From: Armatimonadota bacterium
GTDB taxonomy: Bacteria > Armatimonadota > Fimbriimonadia > Fimbriimonadales > Fimbriimonadaceae
Reading direction: 5' to 3'
Length of the DNA: 64,000 bases
NCBI GenBank assembly: GCA_027451905.1
Contig: DAIDHV010000003.1
Location: forward strand, 310,001-374,000
Shown: one piece after another, positions 52,239 through 62,136 of the stretch
Numbering within the stretch: position 1 is the first letter of the stretch
How the letters are laid out: every line of letters starts with the position of its first letter
Notes under the pieces: generated by a model
Told to the model about the DNA's origin: nothing
Database searches by the model: none
The model's input: the letters and a program-made list of their open reading frames with translations, nothing else
Position numbers and translations under genes: made by a program

Positions 52239-53897
52239 ATGAGGTTCTTAGGGGCAAAACCTGCAAAGCATCTTGGGCAGGTTGCCATTTTAAGTTGGCT
52301 CGTTCTGGTTGGCTGCAGTCAACCCACAACAAAGTCTGCGCCCAAGCAATCTGCATCTCAGCTCTTGGATGGTGTTATAGCTTCTTTTGAAGCAAAAATG
52401 GACAAGGGGCCGATTGGTGTTAAACCAAACTGGGAAACCCAAAATGTGAAGCGGCTAACCGCAATCGCGCGGAGAGTCAACTCAGTATTAGCTTGGGAGA
52501 ACGCGGCTGCCGCTGCGGAGCACTATCATGGATGGCAGTTCTCATCGGATTGCTGGTACAAAGTTGCAAAAATCTACGAACATCAGCATGACCTTAACAT
52601 GGCGTTCTGGTCTATTCGAGAGGCTCAGGCTAGAGAGACTAAAGTTCAACTCTTTATTGATCGTCCCTCAAATCGGTTCAAACTGATCTCAAAGTACTAC
52701 AGTGGGGCGAAATTTGAGCCTATATACGGATGCTATAACGGTGCCTTTATAGACGATGAAACGTCGCTGAGCCCAGTTATGCAAGAGGGCCACAACACAA
52801 GGCGATCGGTGGCTGAATTCAACCAACGGACCGGTGCCCACCACGCTTTTTTCTTTATCTACATGGGATATGGCCAGCCCTTTCCTAAGCGATGGGCGGC
52901 TTACTTGAAGTCACAGGGGGCTGGGCTTCAAATAGCCTTTGAACCTAACTCTTACCATGAAGTCAAAGATGACAGTTATCTGGAGACTTTTGCGGCCGAT
53001 GCCAAAGCAAGTGGAATCCCTATTTTTCTTCGATTCGCCAGCGAAATGAATGGAGAATGGGTTCCTTATCATAGGTCCCCTCAAAAGTACATTGCCATGT
53101 TTCGACTGGTGGCAAGTGTGATGCACAAAAAGGCTCCCAATGTTGCCATGGTCTTTTGCCCCTTTGAAATTCCGGAGCGAAAAATCCTGCGATACTATCC
53201 AGGTAACAAAGCGGTCGATTGGGTTGGGGTCAACATCTATTCCGTCATTTACAACGACAATGACTCTCATCGCATTGCCGAATGGCGCAACCCAGCCGAC
53301 CAACTCAAATTCATTTACAGCCACTTTGCGGCCGATAAGCCGATTTATATTGGCGAGTTTGGCGCTGCAAATCGATCCAGTTTAGATAATGTTTCAAGGC
53401 CGGATTACGCGATTGTGAAGGCAACCCAGATGTTAACTGCCTTAAGGCTCATTTACCCACGGGTTAAGGCGTTTCATTGGTTGAGCATGAACGCAATCAA
53501 GCATGCCATTCCTGGTCGCCAGCTTAACGATTATTCGCTTCTGGATGATCCAGAAGTGACCTTGGCTTACCAAGGACTCATCGGAAATCCATACTTTCTC
53601 AAGCAATATGAGCCGTTGGCAATGGCCCCGATTGAAGCCGATAAGCTCCATAGTGAGACAGTTGTTTCGGGAGACGTGACTTTTGAAGCGTGGGTGAAAA
53701 CTTACAACAATTTGCCGACCGTTGTTTGGCTCTTGGACGGTAAAGAATTGTCTCGAGACGTGTTACCGGGATCGTATCCTCTTTCTCTGGATACCAAGAA
53801 ATACTCAAACGGACGCCACATTTTAACCTTGGTTGTCATGGATCAGCACGGATACCAGGTGGCAAGAAGAGATCGAGCCATCACAATCAAGAATTAG
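52239..53897 (+). CDS. Lipoprotein with GH26-like (beta-mannanase) domain
   Basis: A 552-residue protein. The signal LSWLVLVGC ends in a lipobox (LVGC). A helical part (about 50-150, TPR-like NAAAAAEHYHG and DLNMAFWSIREA) precedes a TIM barrel with the GH26 landmarks FASEMNGEW (acid/base Glu) and YIGEFGAAN (nucleophile Glu). A beta-sandwich of about 75 residues ends the protein. Expected to cut beta-mannan or similar glycans at the cell surface. It is 58 nt after the PGM-like gene. Confidence 0.83.
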   Translation: MRFLGAKPAKHLGQVAILSWLVLVGCSQPTTKSAPKQSASQLLDGVIASFEAKMDKGPIGVKPNWETQNVKRLTAIARRVNSVLAWENAAAAAEHYHGWQFSSDCWYKVAKIYEHQHDLNMAFWSIREAQARETKVQLFIDRPSNRFKLISKYYSGAKFEPIYGCYNGAFIDDETSLSPVMQEGHNTRRSVAEFNQRTGAHHAFFFIYMGYGQPFPKRWAAYLKSQGAGLQIAFEPNSYHEVKDDSYLETFAADAKASGIPIFLRFASEMNGEWVPYHRSPQKYIAMFRLVASVMHKKAPNVAMVFCPFEIPERKILRYYPGNKAVDWVGVNIYSVIYNDNDSHRIAEWRNPADQLKFIYSHFAADKPIYIGEFGAANRSSLDNVSRPDYAIVKATQMLTALRLIYPRVKAFHWLSMNAIKHAIPGRQLNDYSLLDDPEVTLAYQGLIGNPYFLKQYEPLAMAPIEADKLHSETVVSGDVTFEAWVKTYNNLPTVVWLLDGKELSRDVLPGSYPLSLDTKKYSNGRHILTLVVMDQHGYQVARRDRAITIKN

Positions 53898-54120
53898 TGG
53901 CATCGTTGGCCAGTTTGTCCTTTGCTGAACCCGATCTGACCGTCGTTTGTTAAGGAATGGCTGCGAGTTTGCGGCAGGCATGAGTCCGCACCACTCGGTG
54001 GAAGAGATTAGGTTCGGAGTCTCTAAACCAATCGCCAGCTAAAATTTTTTCAAAATATCTGCTTGCCGGCCGCAAATCTTGCCTTGGTGGCTGAAAATTC
54101 AGGGTAACCTATAGCCCAGA
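53898..54120. other. 223-nt region before carA with possible leader structures
   Basis: The stretch holds AGAGA...TCTCT and GGTT...AACC pairings near 54002-54030 and a TTTTTT run near 54045, plus a CGGCCG palindrome near 54067. These could form an attenuator-like leader for carAB, but the pairings are short. No gene is seen. Confidence 0.35.
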
Positions 54121-55227
54121 TTGAAGCGCTATCTTCTTCTGAGTGACGGAACCATCCTCACAGGAGAAAGTCTTGGCGCAAAAGGTGCATCGGTTGGAGA
54201 AGTTGTCTTCAACACGGGCATGACTGGTTACCAAGAAATTCTCACCGACCCCAGTTATTCTGGTCAGCTTGTGATGCTGACCTATCCTCTCATTGGTAAT
54301 TACGGAATCAATGAAGACGATGAAGAGTCCGATCGGATTCAAGTTGCGGGCTTGATCGTCAAAGAGGCTTGCGAAATCCCAAGCAACTGGCGAGCCACCA
54401 AATCCATTCATCAATATCTGGACGAAAATGGAATCATTGCAATTCAGGGGATCGATACACGGGCTCTAACCAAGTCAATACGCTCTGCTGGCGTCACGAT
54501 GGGGGTTATATGTGATGATATTGAAGAGGGTCAATCTAGGCTCTCTGCCTCGGCTAAATACGATGACATTGATTTTGTTGAGGTTGTAACAACCCAAAGC
54601 AGCTACAAATGGGGTCCAGCAGGAAAAGAGCCAATGAGTGAGCCAGACGATCCTCAGAGGCTAAAGCTAGCGGTTTTGGATTGCGGTCTGAAATTTAATA
54701 TCCTCCGACGTTTTTGGAGATCTGGCTGCAGACCCATCGTGTTTCCTTCCACTGCAACTGCCGAGGAGATCCTTTCTTGGAATCCAGATGGAGTTCTCTT
54801 GAGCCCGGGCCCTGGTGATCCTCAGAGGTTAGATCATGTCACCAAAACTGTGCAAGGGATCGTTGGCAAAAAGCCGATTTTTGGAATCTGCCTTGGAAAC
54901 CAGATGCTGTGCCAAGCGGTTGGCGGCAAGACGTTTAAGCTGAAGTTTGGGCATAGGGGCGGTAACCATCCGGTTAAGGACTTATCAACTGGAAAGGTCA
55001 CCATAACTAGCCAAAACCATGGATATGCGGTAGATCCCGAAAGTCTTCCTCCTGATCTGGCAAGGGTCACTCAAATCAACGTGAATGATGGCACGGTTGA
55101 GGGGATTGAATTGATCGGTTGTTATGCCAAGTCCATTCAGTACCATCCAGAAGCGGCTCCAGGACCGTGGGATTCTCGCCCCTACTTTCAAGAATTTACA
55201 GATCAAATGAGGTTATTTAAGCGGTGA
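54121..55227 (+). CDS. carA: Carbamoyl-phosphate synthase small chain
   Basis: A 368-residue glutaminase subunit delivering ammonia to CarB for arginine and pyrimidine synthesis. The amidotransferase triad is Cys257 (FGICLGNQ), His342 and Glu344 (QYHPEAAPGP). The N-terminal domain has the usual VFNTGMTGYQEILTDPSY. Start TTG 54121 is forced by the family N-terminus; no clear Shine-Dalgarno sequence is seen. The stop overlaps carB (GTGA). Confidence 0.95.
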   Translation: MKRYLLLSDGTILTGESLGAKGASVGEVVFNTGMTGYQEILTDPSYSGQLVMLTYPLIGNYGINEDDEESDRIQVAGLIVKEACEIPSNWRATKSIHQYLDENGIIAIQGIDTRALTKSIRSAGVTMGVICDDIEEGQSRLSASAKYDDIDFVEVVTTQSSYKWGPAGKEPMSEPDDPQRLKLAVLDCGLKFNILRRFWRSGCRPIVFPSTATAEEILSWNPDGVLLSPGPGDPQRLDHVTKTVQGIVGKKPIFGICLGNQMLCQAVGGKTFKLKFGHRGGNHPVKDLSTGKVTITSQNHGYAVDPESLPPDLARVTQINVNDGTVEGIELIGCYAKSIQYHPEAAPGPWDSRPYFQEFTDQMRLFKR

Positions 55228-56918
55228 GGGTCTTAGTGGTTGGTTCTGGTCCTATTGTCATAGGTCAGGCTGCTGAATTTGATTACGCGGGAACGCAGGC
55301 ATGCAAAAGCCTGCGTGAAGAAGGCTGCGAGGTCATTTTGGTCAACAGCAACCCAGCCACGATTATGACCGACCCCAATGTCTCGGATCGGTTGTATATA
55401 GAACCTTTGAACGTAGACTTTCTGGAGCGGATCATTGCAAAAGAGCGGCCAGACGCTTTGCTTCCGACCCTTGGCGGGCAGACTGGGCTGAACCTTGCCA
55501 CCGAGCTTTCTGATCAGGGAATTTTAGAAAAGTACCAAGTTCGGGTTTTAGGAACGCCGCTTAGCGCAATCAAGAAAGCAGAAGATCGAGAGAGCTTTCG
55601 CGAGTTGATGAAGCAGATCAAAGAACCAGTTCCGGAAAGCTGGATTATCCGGTCCGAAAAGGATTTGGAGGATGTATTGGATGTGGTGCCATATCCTTGC
55701 ATTGTCAGACCTGCCTACACGTTGGGAGGGACCGGAGGTGGGGTAGCGAAAACAAAATCTGATCTTTGGGAAATTGGAAGAAAAGGGTTGCGGCTTTCGA
55801 TGCGGAGCCAGATCATGGTGGAAAGAAGCCTCCTCGGCTGGAAGGAAATTGAATATGAAGTTATGCGAGACTCCAAAGGCACCTGCATCACAGTTTGCAA
55901 TATGGAGAACTTCGACCCAATGGGAGTTCACACCGGAGATTCGATTGTCATTGCCCCGAGCCAAACCTTAAGTGATCTTGAATATCACATGCTGAGAACG
56001 GCATCTCTGAAGATTATTCAGTCTCTTGGAATTGAAGGCGGCTGCAACGTGCAGCTCGCGTTTAATCCAGAAAGCTTTGATTACTACATTATCGAGGTGA
56101 ATCCCAGGGTATCACGCTCTTCGGCCCTTGCCAGTAAAGCAACCGGATATCCGATTGCAAGGGTTGCGGCGAAAATTGCGATTGGCAAAACTTTGGATGA
56201 GATTGAAAATCAAGTCACCGGTACAACAAAGGCCTGCTTCGAACCAGCCTTGGATTACTGCGTGGTCAAGATTCCACGGTGGCCGTTTGATAAATTTGTG
56301 ACCGGCGATCGGACCCTCTTTACCCAGATGAAAGCAACTGGTGAAGTGATGGCGATTGATCGATCCTTTGAAGCTGCCTTTATGAAGGCAATTCGGGGGC
56401 TTGAAGTCCGGCAAAAGGACCTGCGCCATCCGAAATTCCAGGCAATGACGGACGAAGATTTAGAAGCCGCCATTATCCAACCAACAGACGATCGTCTTTG
56501 GGCGATTGTAGATGGGCTGAGGCGAGGCTGGTCAGACGCTAAGGTGAACAAGCTTTGCAAGGTAGACCGTTGGTTCTTGAGGAAGCTTCAGGTGCTTGTT
56601 AATGTTGAGCAAAGCATGATTAACGTCTGTCAACAGGATAATGATGCTGAGACTACCGATATTGCGGATGTCATCAAAAGGGCCTTTTTAGTTGGATTTC
56701 CGTCACCTACGATCCGGTCCCTGATGGTGACAAGCACTTCATCTGCCGAATACGCGGCCCTCGTTGAGCAGCACATCGAAGAACAAAAGGTACTTCCGGT
56801 CTTCAAAATGGTGGATACTTGCGCCGGCGAGTTTGAATCTCAAACCCCCTATTACTACGGCACTTTTGAATCAGAAGGGGATAAGCCCTTGCTAGCTTCT
56901 TCGGCTCCCACTGAATAG
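55224..56918 (+). CDS. carB: Carbamoyl-phosphate synthase large chain, N-terminal half only
   Basis: A 564-residue protein. It has the first ATP-grasp half (start MRVLVVGSGPIVIGQAAEFD, then GGQTGLNLA, MVERSLLGWKEIEYEVMRD, IIEVNPRVSRSSALASKATG) and the oligomerisation domain, and ends just after the MVDTCAGEF...TPYYYGTFE segment. Full CarB is about 1,070 residues with a second ATP-grasp half and an allosteric domain. Nothing downstream resembles these; the TAG stop is followed by unrelated genes. A split carB is known in some archaea and in Aquifex. Confidence 0.9.
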   Translation: MRVLVVGSGPIVIGQAAEFDYAGTQACKSLREEGCEVILVNSNPATIMTDPNVSDRLYIEPLNVDFLERIIAKERPDALLPTLGGQTGLNLATELSDQGILEKYQVRVLGTPLSAIKKAEDRESFRELMKQIKEPVPESWIIRSEKDLEDVLDVVPYPCIVRPAYTLGGTGGGVAKTKSDLWEIGRKGLRLSMRSQIMVERSLLGWKEIEYEVMRDSKGTCITVCNMENFDPMGVHTGDSIVIAPSQTLSDLEYHMLRTASLKIIQSLGIEGGCNVQLAFNPESFDYYIIEVNPRVSRSSALASKATGYPIARVAAKIAIGKTLDEIENQVTGTTKACFEPALDYCVVKIPRWPFDKFVTGDRTLFTQMKATGEVMAIDRSFEAAFMKAIRGLEVRQKDLRHPKFQAMTDEDLEAAIIQPTDDRLWAIVDGLRRGWSDAKVNKLCKVDRWFLRKLQVLVNVEQSMINVCQQDNDAETTDIADVIKRAFLVGFPSPTIRSLMVTSTSSAEYAALVEQHIEEQKVLPVFKMVDTCAGEFESQTPYYYGTFESEGDKPLLASSAPTE

Positions 56919-56942
56919 AGTTTTGCTCTACAATAAAAGGTA

Positions 56943-57230
56943 ATGAGCAAGAATGTTAGCCGGCGTGAAGTCCTGGCAGGAGGAACTGCGCTCGCGGCTG
57001 GAGCGGTTTTGAAATTGCCACAAGGAAAGGAAAAAGCACCGCCTGTCAACACAGAGCGGATTGAAAAGCTTTTAGCAACTCCGTTGCAAGGCGAGGCGGC
57101 AAAGAATCTGCCAGATGCCATCGTCAACGTCCAGCAGACTTCCACTCAACGCTGGAAGCATAAATTGGTTGAAAACTCGGAGCCGAGCATGGTTTTTATT
57201 GCCCTCAAAAGGGATGTGAGGTCATGGTAA
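56943..57230 (+). CDS. Tat-signal protein paired with the amidase
   Basis: A 95-residue protein. SRREVLAGGTALAAGAVL at 6-23 is a twin-arginine signal. The remaining 70 residues (EKLLATPLQGEAAKNL ... SMVFIALKRDV) resemble the short N-terminal domain that in related planctomycete-type amidases sits between the Tat signal and the catalytic domain. Its last 7 nt overlap the amidase start (ATGGTAA) in another frame. It may be the separated front part of the enzyme, exported as an assembly partner or left over from a frameshift. TACAAT lies 8 nt before the ATG. Confidence 0.75.
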   Translation: MSKNVSRREVLAGGTALAAGAVLKLPQGKEKAPPVNTERIEKLLATPLQGEAAKNLPDAIVNVQQTSTQRWKHKLVENSEPSMVFIALKRDVRSW

Positions 57231-58591
57231 GCCCGTTCTCATCAATCAGAGATCTCTCGAAGGCGTTGCGCCAGAAGAAGGTCTCGTCGGTGGAACTCAC
57301 CAAAATGTATTTGAAGCGACTGGAAACTTTGGGTGAAGAGCATCATGCGGTGGCTCAATTAACAGAAGCCCTTGCCTTGAAACAGGCCAAAGCCGCCGAT
57401 AATTCTGAAGCAAGGAGCATCCTTCACGGAATCCCCTTTGGAGTCAAGGACCTCTATGCAGTCAAGGGTTATCCAACACGGTGGGGCTCTCCTGGTCATG
57501 AACATCAAGAATTTGATTACAACGCCACCGCAGTTCAAAAGCTATTTGATCTTGGTGGCGTTCTGCTTGCCAAGCTGGAAATGATCGAGTTGGCAGGGGG
57601 CGGCAACTACAACACCCCTTGGGCTTCTCGAAGCGGTGCTTGCCTTTGCGCCTGGGATAAAACAAGATGGGCAGGGGGTTCAAGCAGCGGGTCTGGTGCG
57701 GCAGCTGCTTTAGGGGCTGCCGCCTATACGCTTGGAAGCGAGACGGCAGGAAGCATTGTTTGCCCAAGCGCGTTCAATGGCGATACAGGGTTTCGACCCA
57801 CGTATGGCAGGGTCAGTCGGCACGGAGCGATGGCACTTGCTTGGACCCACGATAAGCTAGGTCCGATTTGCCGATCGGCGGATGATTGCGGTATCGTGCT
57901 TCAAGCAATTTCGGGCCCCGATGGACTTGACAGAAGCACTATCAAGCAAAAGTTGAACCTAAACCATAAAGGCAAACTTCCCAAAATCGGGCTCCTTAAG
58001 CATAACTTCAAGAAGAATAAGGCCGAAGCCTGCGAGAAAGCCTACGAATTGGCGATATCTGAACTCAAGAAGCTTGGATATGAATTTGTTGATGTTGCTT
58101 GGCCAGAGTTGCCTTACGGAGACGCGGTCAACATTATCGTCGCCGCAGAAGGAGCCAGCGCTCACGAGCTTTTTATCCGGTCCGACCGTCTCCAGCTATT
58201 GCCAGACAAGTATCAGGTTGCGGGGCTTGCCGCCTCTTTGGAGACTCCTGCAACGGACTACTTGTGGGCAATGAGATTTCGAAGCGATGCATTAAAGGCC
58301 AACGAAGTTTGGGACCATTGTGACTGCATCTTTATGCCTGTCTTTTACCACGGCGCCGTTTCTGCAACAGAAACTTTTGATAAGAGCTTTGTGAACATGG
58401 GCGGCGATGATGGTCCTGCCAATTTATTGGGTTGGCCAGCTATTGCTTTTCCGATTGGCTTTGAGGGGCACCTGCCATTGGGTGGAGAGATCATGGCTCC
58501 CGCCTATGGAGAAGCCACGTGCTTAAAGGTAGCAAAAGACTTCCAGAAAGTGACCAATTGGCACCATCAGCATCCACCAGAAGCTATGTAG
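57224..58591 (+). CDS. Amidase signature family hydrolase
   Basis: A 455-residue amidase. The Ser-cisSer-Lys triad fits Lys75 (GVKDLYA), Ser153/154 (AGGSSSGSGAA) and Ser177 (GSETAGSIVCPS). The set GFRPTYGRVSRHGAM follows. It has no signal peptide of its own, while the overlapping upstream gene has a Tat signal. GatA-like use in tRNA charging is unlikely because no GatB/C adjoins. The substrate is unknown. Its 3' end overlaps the convergent methyltransferase by 8 nt. Confidence 0.88.
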   Translation: MVSPFSSIRDLSKALRQKKVSSVELTKMYLKRLETLGEEHHAVAQLTEALALKQAKAADNSEARSILHGIPFGVKDLYAVKGYPTRWGSPGHEHQEFDYNATAVQKLFDLGGVLLAKLEMIELAGGGNYNTPWASRSGACLCAWDKTRWAGGSSSGSGAAAALGAAAYTLGSETAGSIVCPSAFNGDTGFRPTYGRVSRHGAMALAWTHDKLGPICRSADDCGIVLQAISGPDGLDRSTIKQKLNLNHKGKLPKIGLLKHNFKKNKAEACEKAYELAISELKKLGYEFVDVAWPELPYGDAVNIIVAAEGASAHELFIRSDRLQLLPDKYQVAGLAASLETPATDYLWAMRFRSDALKANEVWDHCDCIFMPVFYHGAVSATETFDKSFVNMGGDDGPANLLGWPAIAFPIGFEGHLPLGGEIMAPAYGEATCLKVAKDFQKVTNWHHQHPPEAM

Positions 58592-59117
58592 CCGATGATC
58601 TGCCGTAGAGAGCTTCAAAAGCAATGATAGAAGCTGCGACATGGACGTTTAGACTGCGACCTTTGCCTGCCATGGGGATGAAAACGGAATGATCACAAGC
58701 GCGAAGCATTGTTTCGTTTATTCCAACTTGCTCGTTCCCTAACACCAAGCATGTCTTGGCGGGGAAGGCAAAGTCTGTGTAGCACTCGGCGGAATCTGCA
58801 ATTTCAACCGCAACTAAGGCGTAGCCTTTCTGCTTCAAATAGCTGACTGCATCTTGGGGCTTTATGAACTGCTGAAATTGAACCCGTCGATGGTGGCCCA
58901 ATGAAGTGACGCTAATTTGAGGGTGGGGTGGGCTTGGAGTCTTTCCACACAAGACCACCTCTACCGCGCCGCAAGCATCTGCAACCCGAAAAAGCCCTCC
59001 AACATTATAAGGATCGCTCCAGTCATGCAGCAAAAAGGCAAGTTCTATTTCAGATCTTTTTGCAGAGTGGCTCTTATGCAGATTCCTAACTTTGCCTTTG
59101 CTCCGTAGCGTGCGCAT
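58584..59117 (-). CDS. SpoU-family (TrmH-like) RNA 2'-O-methyltransferase
   Basis: A 177-residue SPOUT methyltransferase. DPYNVGGLFRVADACGA (motif 1 Asn), LVLGNEQVGI (motif 2) and IPMAGKGRSLNVHVAASI (motif 3) are all present. A TrmH/TrmL-like tRNA or rRNA ribose methylase is likely. An additional N-terminal basic stretch (RTLRSKGKVRNLHKSH) may bind RNA. It overlaps the amidase gene tail to tail. Confidence 0.92.
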   Translation of the reverse strand: MRTLRSKGKVRNLHKSHSAKRSEIELAFLLHDWSDPYNVGGLFRVADACGAVEVVLCGKTPSPPHPQISVTSLGHHRRVQFQQFIKPQDAVSYLKQKGYALVAVEIADSAECYTDFAFPAKTCLVLGNEQVGINETMLRACDHSVFIPMAGKGRSLNVHVAASIIAFEALYGRSSAT

Positions 59118-59185
59118 AGTTTCAGGCTTAATCCAGTTGCCTTTAATCTAATGATTGATGAGACCAAAGGCAACTGGGAATCGAT

Positions 59186-62041
59186 TTACAGCCTTGGCAA
59201 AGAAGCGCCAAGAACCATATTTAAAGGAACATCGGTGGCGACTCCGTTTGCATCCACGATGTGGAGGACTACCGGTCCTGGGGAAGTTCCAGCCCTAATA
59301 ATAACCTGGCACAAACCGTGGAAGAATGAGCGCTTCCATTGAGGAGGATTGCCAGGGGAAGACAAACTGACCCCTTTGCCAAGTCCACCGCCTCCGCCAA
59401 TGTTGTGAACCCAAACCAGGATTTCGTTCTTGCCGGGCTTGAGGTACTCACTAACGGGGAAGTTGTAGCTCTCATCCCAATGGTCGGTATGGCCCAAAAA
59501 GTGTCCGTTGATAAAGACATCTCCAACATCATCAATCTGCCCAATGGAGAGCAACTTCATGCCGGTTTGCTTATCAGACAGGTTGAAATCAGCCTTGAAA
59601 ACGGCGGCTGTGTTGGGCTGGGAAATCTGTTGCGCATCACTGAGGACTTCAACTGGGCTCCAACTGAGCTTAATTCCGTCCGGAAGAACGCCCATCGGCT
59701 GAGTGGCATTATCAACTGATGCCATTTGCCAATCTCCGATAGGTAACCGAACTGGCTTTTGCACATAGACGTCGGGCTCATGACAGCTGGGATCGCCATT
59801 TCCAACACCGATGATGGAGGCGTTGTCGGAAGAAAGGGAAAAGTGGACTTCCTCACTTGCGTTAGTGGCGGGGTTGTCGTTGGCATCAAGCGCCGCCACA
59901 TTCACAATAATGTTGTGTTCACCGTCGGCAACAACTTGAGTGGCACTAGGGGTTGCGCTGAGTTTGTAAACAGGTCCGCAAGTGACTTGCTTATCTTCGC
60001 AAACCACCTTACCGTGGTTGATCCCGAAAGCTTCTAAGGTTCCAGGCTCGTAAGGCACTTGCCATTCTAAATGGTGAAGCTTAATGACCTGTTTGGTTCC
60101 GAGGTCTTTACCATTAAGTTTGAGATCGACCTGTTGGCAATTCGATTCTATCCAGACGAGTTTGTCTTTCCCTTTGTCCCCGGGCCAATTCCAAGTTGGG
60201 GCAAGATGGACCATTGGCTGCTTAGTCCACCAAGCCTTGTAATAATAAGCCACATCTTTGGGGAATCCACATGTATCTAAAACGCCAAAGTGGCTGCTGA
60301 TGCAGGGCCAACCATAGGGAGTCGGTTCTCCCCGATAGTCAAAACCGGTCCAAACAAAAGCCCCTGCCAGGTACTTTCTTGGCTCGTAGTAGTTCCACCA
60401 ACCTTCTGCCAAAGAGCCCCAGCCGGGCTGATTGGCATCATAACCGCTCATGTAGCCCTTCTTAGGATCGGTAACGTACTCTCCACGATCTGTGACTGTA
60501 CTTGCCTCTTCGCTCCCGTACATCGGCTGATTGGGATGCAGCTTATGATAAAGGTCTGTATCGCCGTTGCTGATGTAGTTCCAGCCACGCAGGTTCAGTA
60601 CACTGTTGGCTCCATCCCAAGCGTTTCCTTGGTTACTTGCCATGGAAATTGGACGGGTTACATCGTGTTTGTGAATGACATGCATCAAGGTAAGCGCCAT
60701 TGCCTTTCCAATCAGAGTTGGGTTAAGGGGCTCCTCATTTCCAATAGACCACATAATCACGCTGGGATGATTTCGGTCTCGCTTCACCATCGTGGCAAGG
60801 TCTTTTTTATCGGTTGCACCAGAATCAAAGGTGCGGTTTTCATCCATGACCAAAAACCCGAGCTTGTCACATGCAGCGAGCAAGGCAGGGTCCGGCGCAT
60901 TATGAGAGGTCCTTAGGGCGTTAAAGCCATACATTTTGAGTTGCTTGATTCTATAGATGTCCAAGTCATCGGAAACCCCAATGCCAACTCCTGCCGCGTC
61001 TTGGTGGTCGCAGGCGCCTTTTAGTTCAACTCTCTTGCCATTGAGGAAGAAGCCATCATTGGCAGTAAATTTAATGGTTCGAATGCCAAATTGGGAGATT
61101 TTTGAATCTAATATGTGCCCATTAGAACCAAGAACCGTGTTTACGGAATAGAGATTTGGGTGGTTAATAGACCACAATTCTGGCTTGCTGACAAGCATTT
61201 TAGTGATAATATGCCGACTAGAACCAGCTGGAACTAAGACTTCTGCCGATGCATCGGCAGTGTGGCCCAGAGCCTGAGAACCGCTGGGCGCTATGACAAC
61301 GGTGGATGCGACGACTTCTTGGTTCTTGTCGCTTTGATTTCGGACTAGGGTGTCCACCGTCACTTCGGCTTTATTGCCAATGACCTTTGAGTCGACCGCG
61401 GGGTTAAATTCGGCAATGTGAATCGCGTTTTTGCGGAACAGCCAGACGTGACGGTAAATTCCGGCACCCTCGTAGAACCAACCGCTGCCTCTTGTTGCAT
61501 TCACGCGCACAACCAAGGTGTTGGGTCTTGTTTGATGGACAAAGTCTGTAATATCAAATGAAGTTGGCAAATAGCCGCTGAGATGATGTTCAATGCGGAT
61601 TCCATTAACCCAAAATGTTGCGTCTTGAAAAACTCCATCAAAACGAACCTTTAGTTTGTCACCGGGGTTCATCTTCGGGGTGGAAAAAGTCTTGCGGTAC
61701 CATCCTATGCTTGTGGCGGGGAAGTCTCTGCCAACCGGTTTTGATCCGTGCCCCACGTCTGCCTTGCCATCGGGAACAAAAGGAAGCTCGACAACCCAGT
61801 CGTGAGGCACATTGACGGTTCTCCACGAGCTGTCGGAAAAATCAGGGCTAGGGGGTCCGTCTGGATAACCTGGCTTAGAATCTTGTCCAAGAGTTCCGTA
61901 TCCAAAATCTTTTGACCGAATGTCGGCATTGCCAAGGGCAAATTTCCAATTGAGATCGAGATTGTAAACAGAACGAGGGGGGAGTTGGCTGGATAACTGC
62001 CTTCCAGTCAAGGAACTTAAAACGATGAGCGCAGTCAACAT
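59186..62041 (-). CDS. Exported glycoside hydrolase family 2 (beta-galactosidase type)
   Basis: A 951-residue enzyme with a short signal peptide (MLTALIVLSSLTGRQLSSQ). The jelly-roll sugar-binding domain (about 25-215) with SDSSWRTVNVPHDWV precedes an Ig-like domain and the TIM barrel with acid/base Glu in MWSIGNEEP and nucleophile Glu in MYGSEEAS. C-terminal Ig-like and sugar-binding-like domains follow. Likely beta-galactosidase or beta-mannosidase; specificity is not readable. It is 95 nt downstream of the GH127 gene, so probably one operon. Confidence 0.92.
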   Translation of the reverse strand: MLTALIVLSSLTGRQLSSQLPPRSVYNLDLNWKFALGNADIRSKDFGYGTLGQDSKPGYPDGPPSPDFSDSSWRTVNVPHDWVVELPFVPDGKADVGHGSKPVGRDFPATSIGWYRKTFSTPKMNPGDKLKVRFDGVFQDATFWVNGIRIEHHLSGYLPTSFDITDFVHQTRPNTLVVRVNATRGSGWFYEGAGIYRHVWLFRKNAIHIAEFNPAVDSKVIGNKAEVTVDTLVRNQSDKNQEVVASTVVIAPSGSQALGHTADASAEVLVPAGSSRHIITKMLVSKPELWSINHPNLYSVNTVLGSNGHILDSKISQFGIRTIKFTANDGFFLNGKRVELKGACDHQDAAGVGIGVSDDLDIYRIKQLKMYGFNALRTSHNAPDPALLAACDKLGFLVMDENRTFDSGATDKKDLATMVKRDRNHPSVIMWSIGNEEPLNPTLIGKAMALTLMHVIHKHDVTRPISMASNQGNAWDGANSVLNLRGWNYISNGDTDLYHKLHPNQPMYGSEEASTVTDRGEYVTDPKKGYMSGYDANQPGWGSLAEGWWNYYEPRKYLAGAFVWTGFDYRGEPTPYGWPCISSHFGVLDTCGFPKDVAYYYKAWWTKQPMVHLAPTWNWPGDKGKDKLVWIESNCQQVDLKLNGKDLGTKQVIKLHHLEWQVPYEPGTLEAFGINHGKVVCEDKQVTCGPVYKLSATPSATQVVADGEHNIIVNVAALDANDNPATNASEEVHFSLSSDNASIIGVGNGDPSCHEPDVYVQKPVRLPIGDWQMASVDNATQPMGVLPDGIKLSWSPVEVLSDAQQISQPNTAAVFKADFNLSDKQTGMKLLSIGQIDDVGDVFINGHFLGHTDHWDESYNFPVSEYLKPGKNEILVWVHNIGGGGGLGKGVSLSSPGNPPQWKRSFFHGLCQVIIRAGTSPGPVVLHIVDANGVATDVPLNMVLGASLPRL

Positions 62042-62136
62042 TAGTTTCCATTATGAACTGCTCTTAAGATTCTGTGAAGACGCTGTGAATTCCGCGTCTG
62101 AACTTGTTAGTTGGCCACCTTTCTTTTTGCCTCGTT

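Noticed and set aside
55224-57240. carB shortened by a frameshift with the second half downstream
   Set aside because: Nothing in any frame after the stop resembles the C-terminal half; the next genes are a Tat protein and an amidase.
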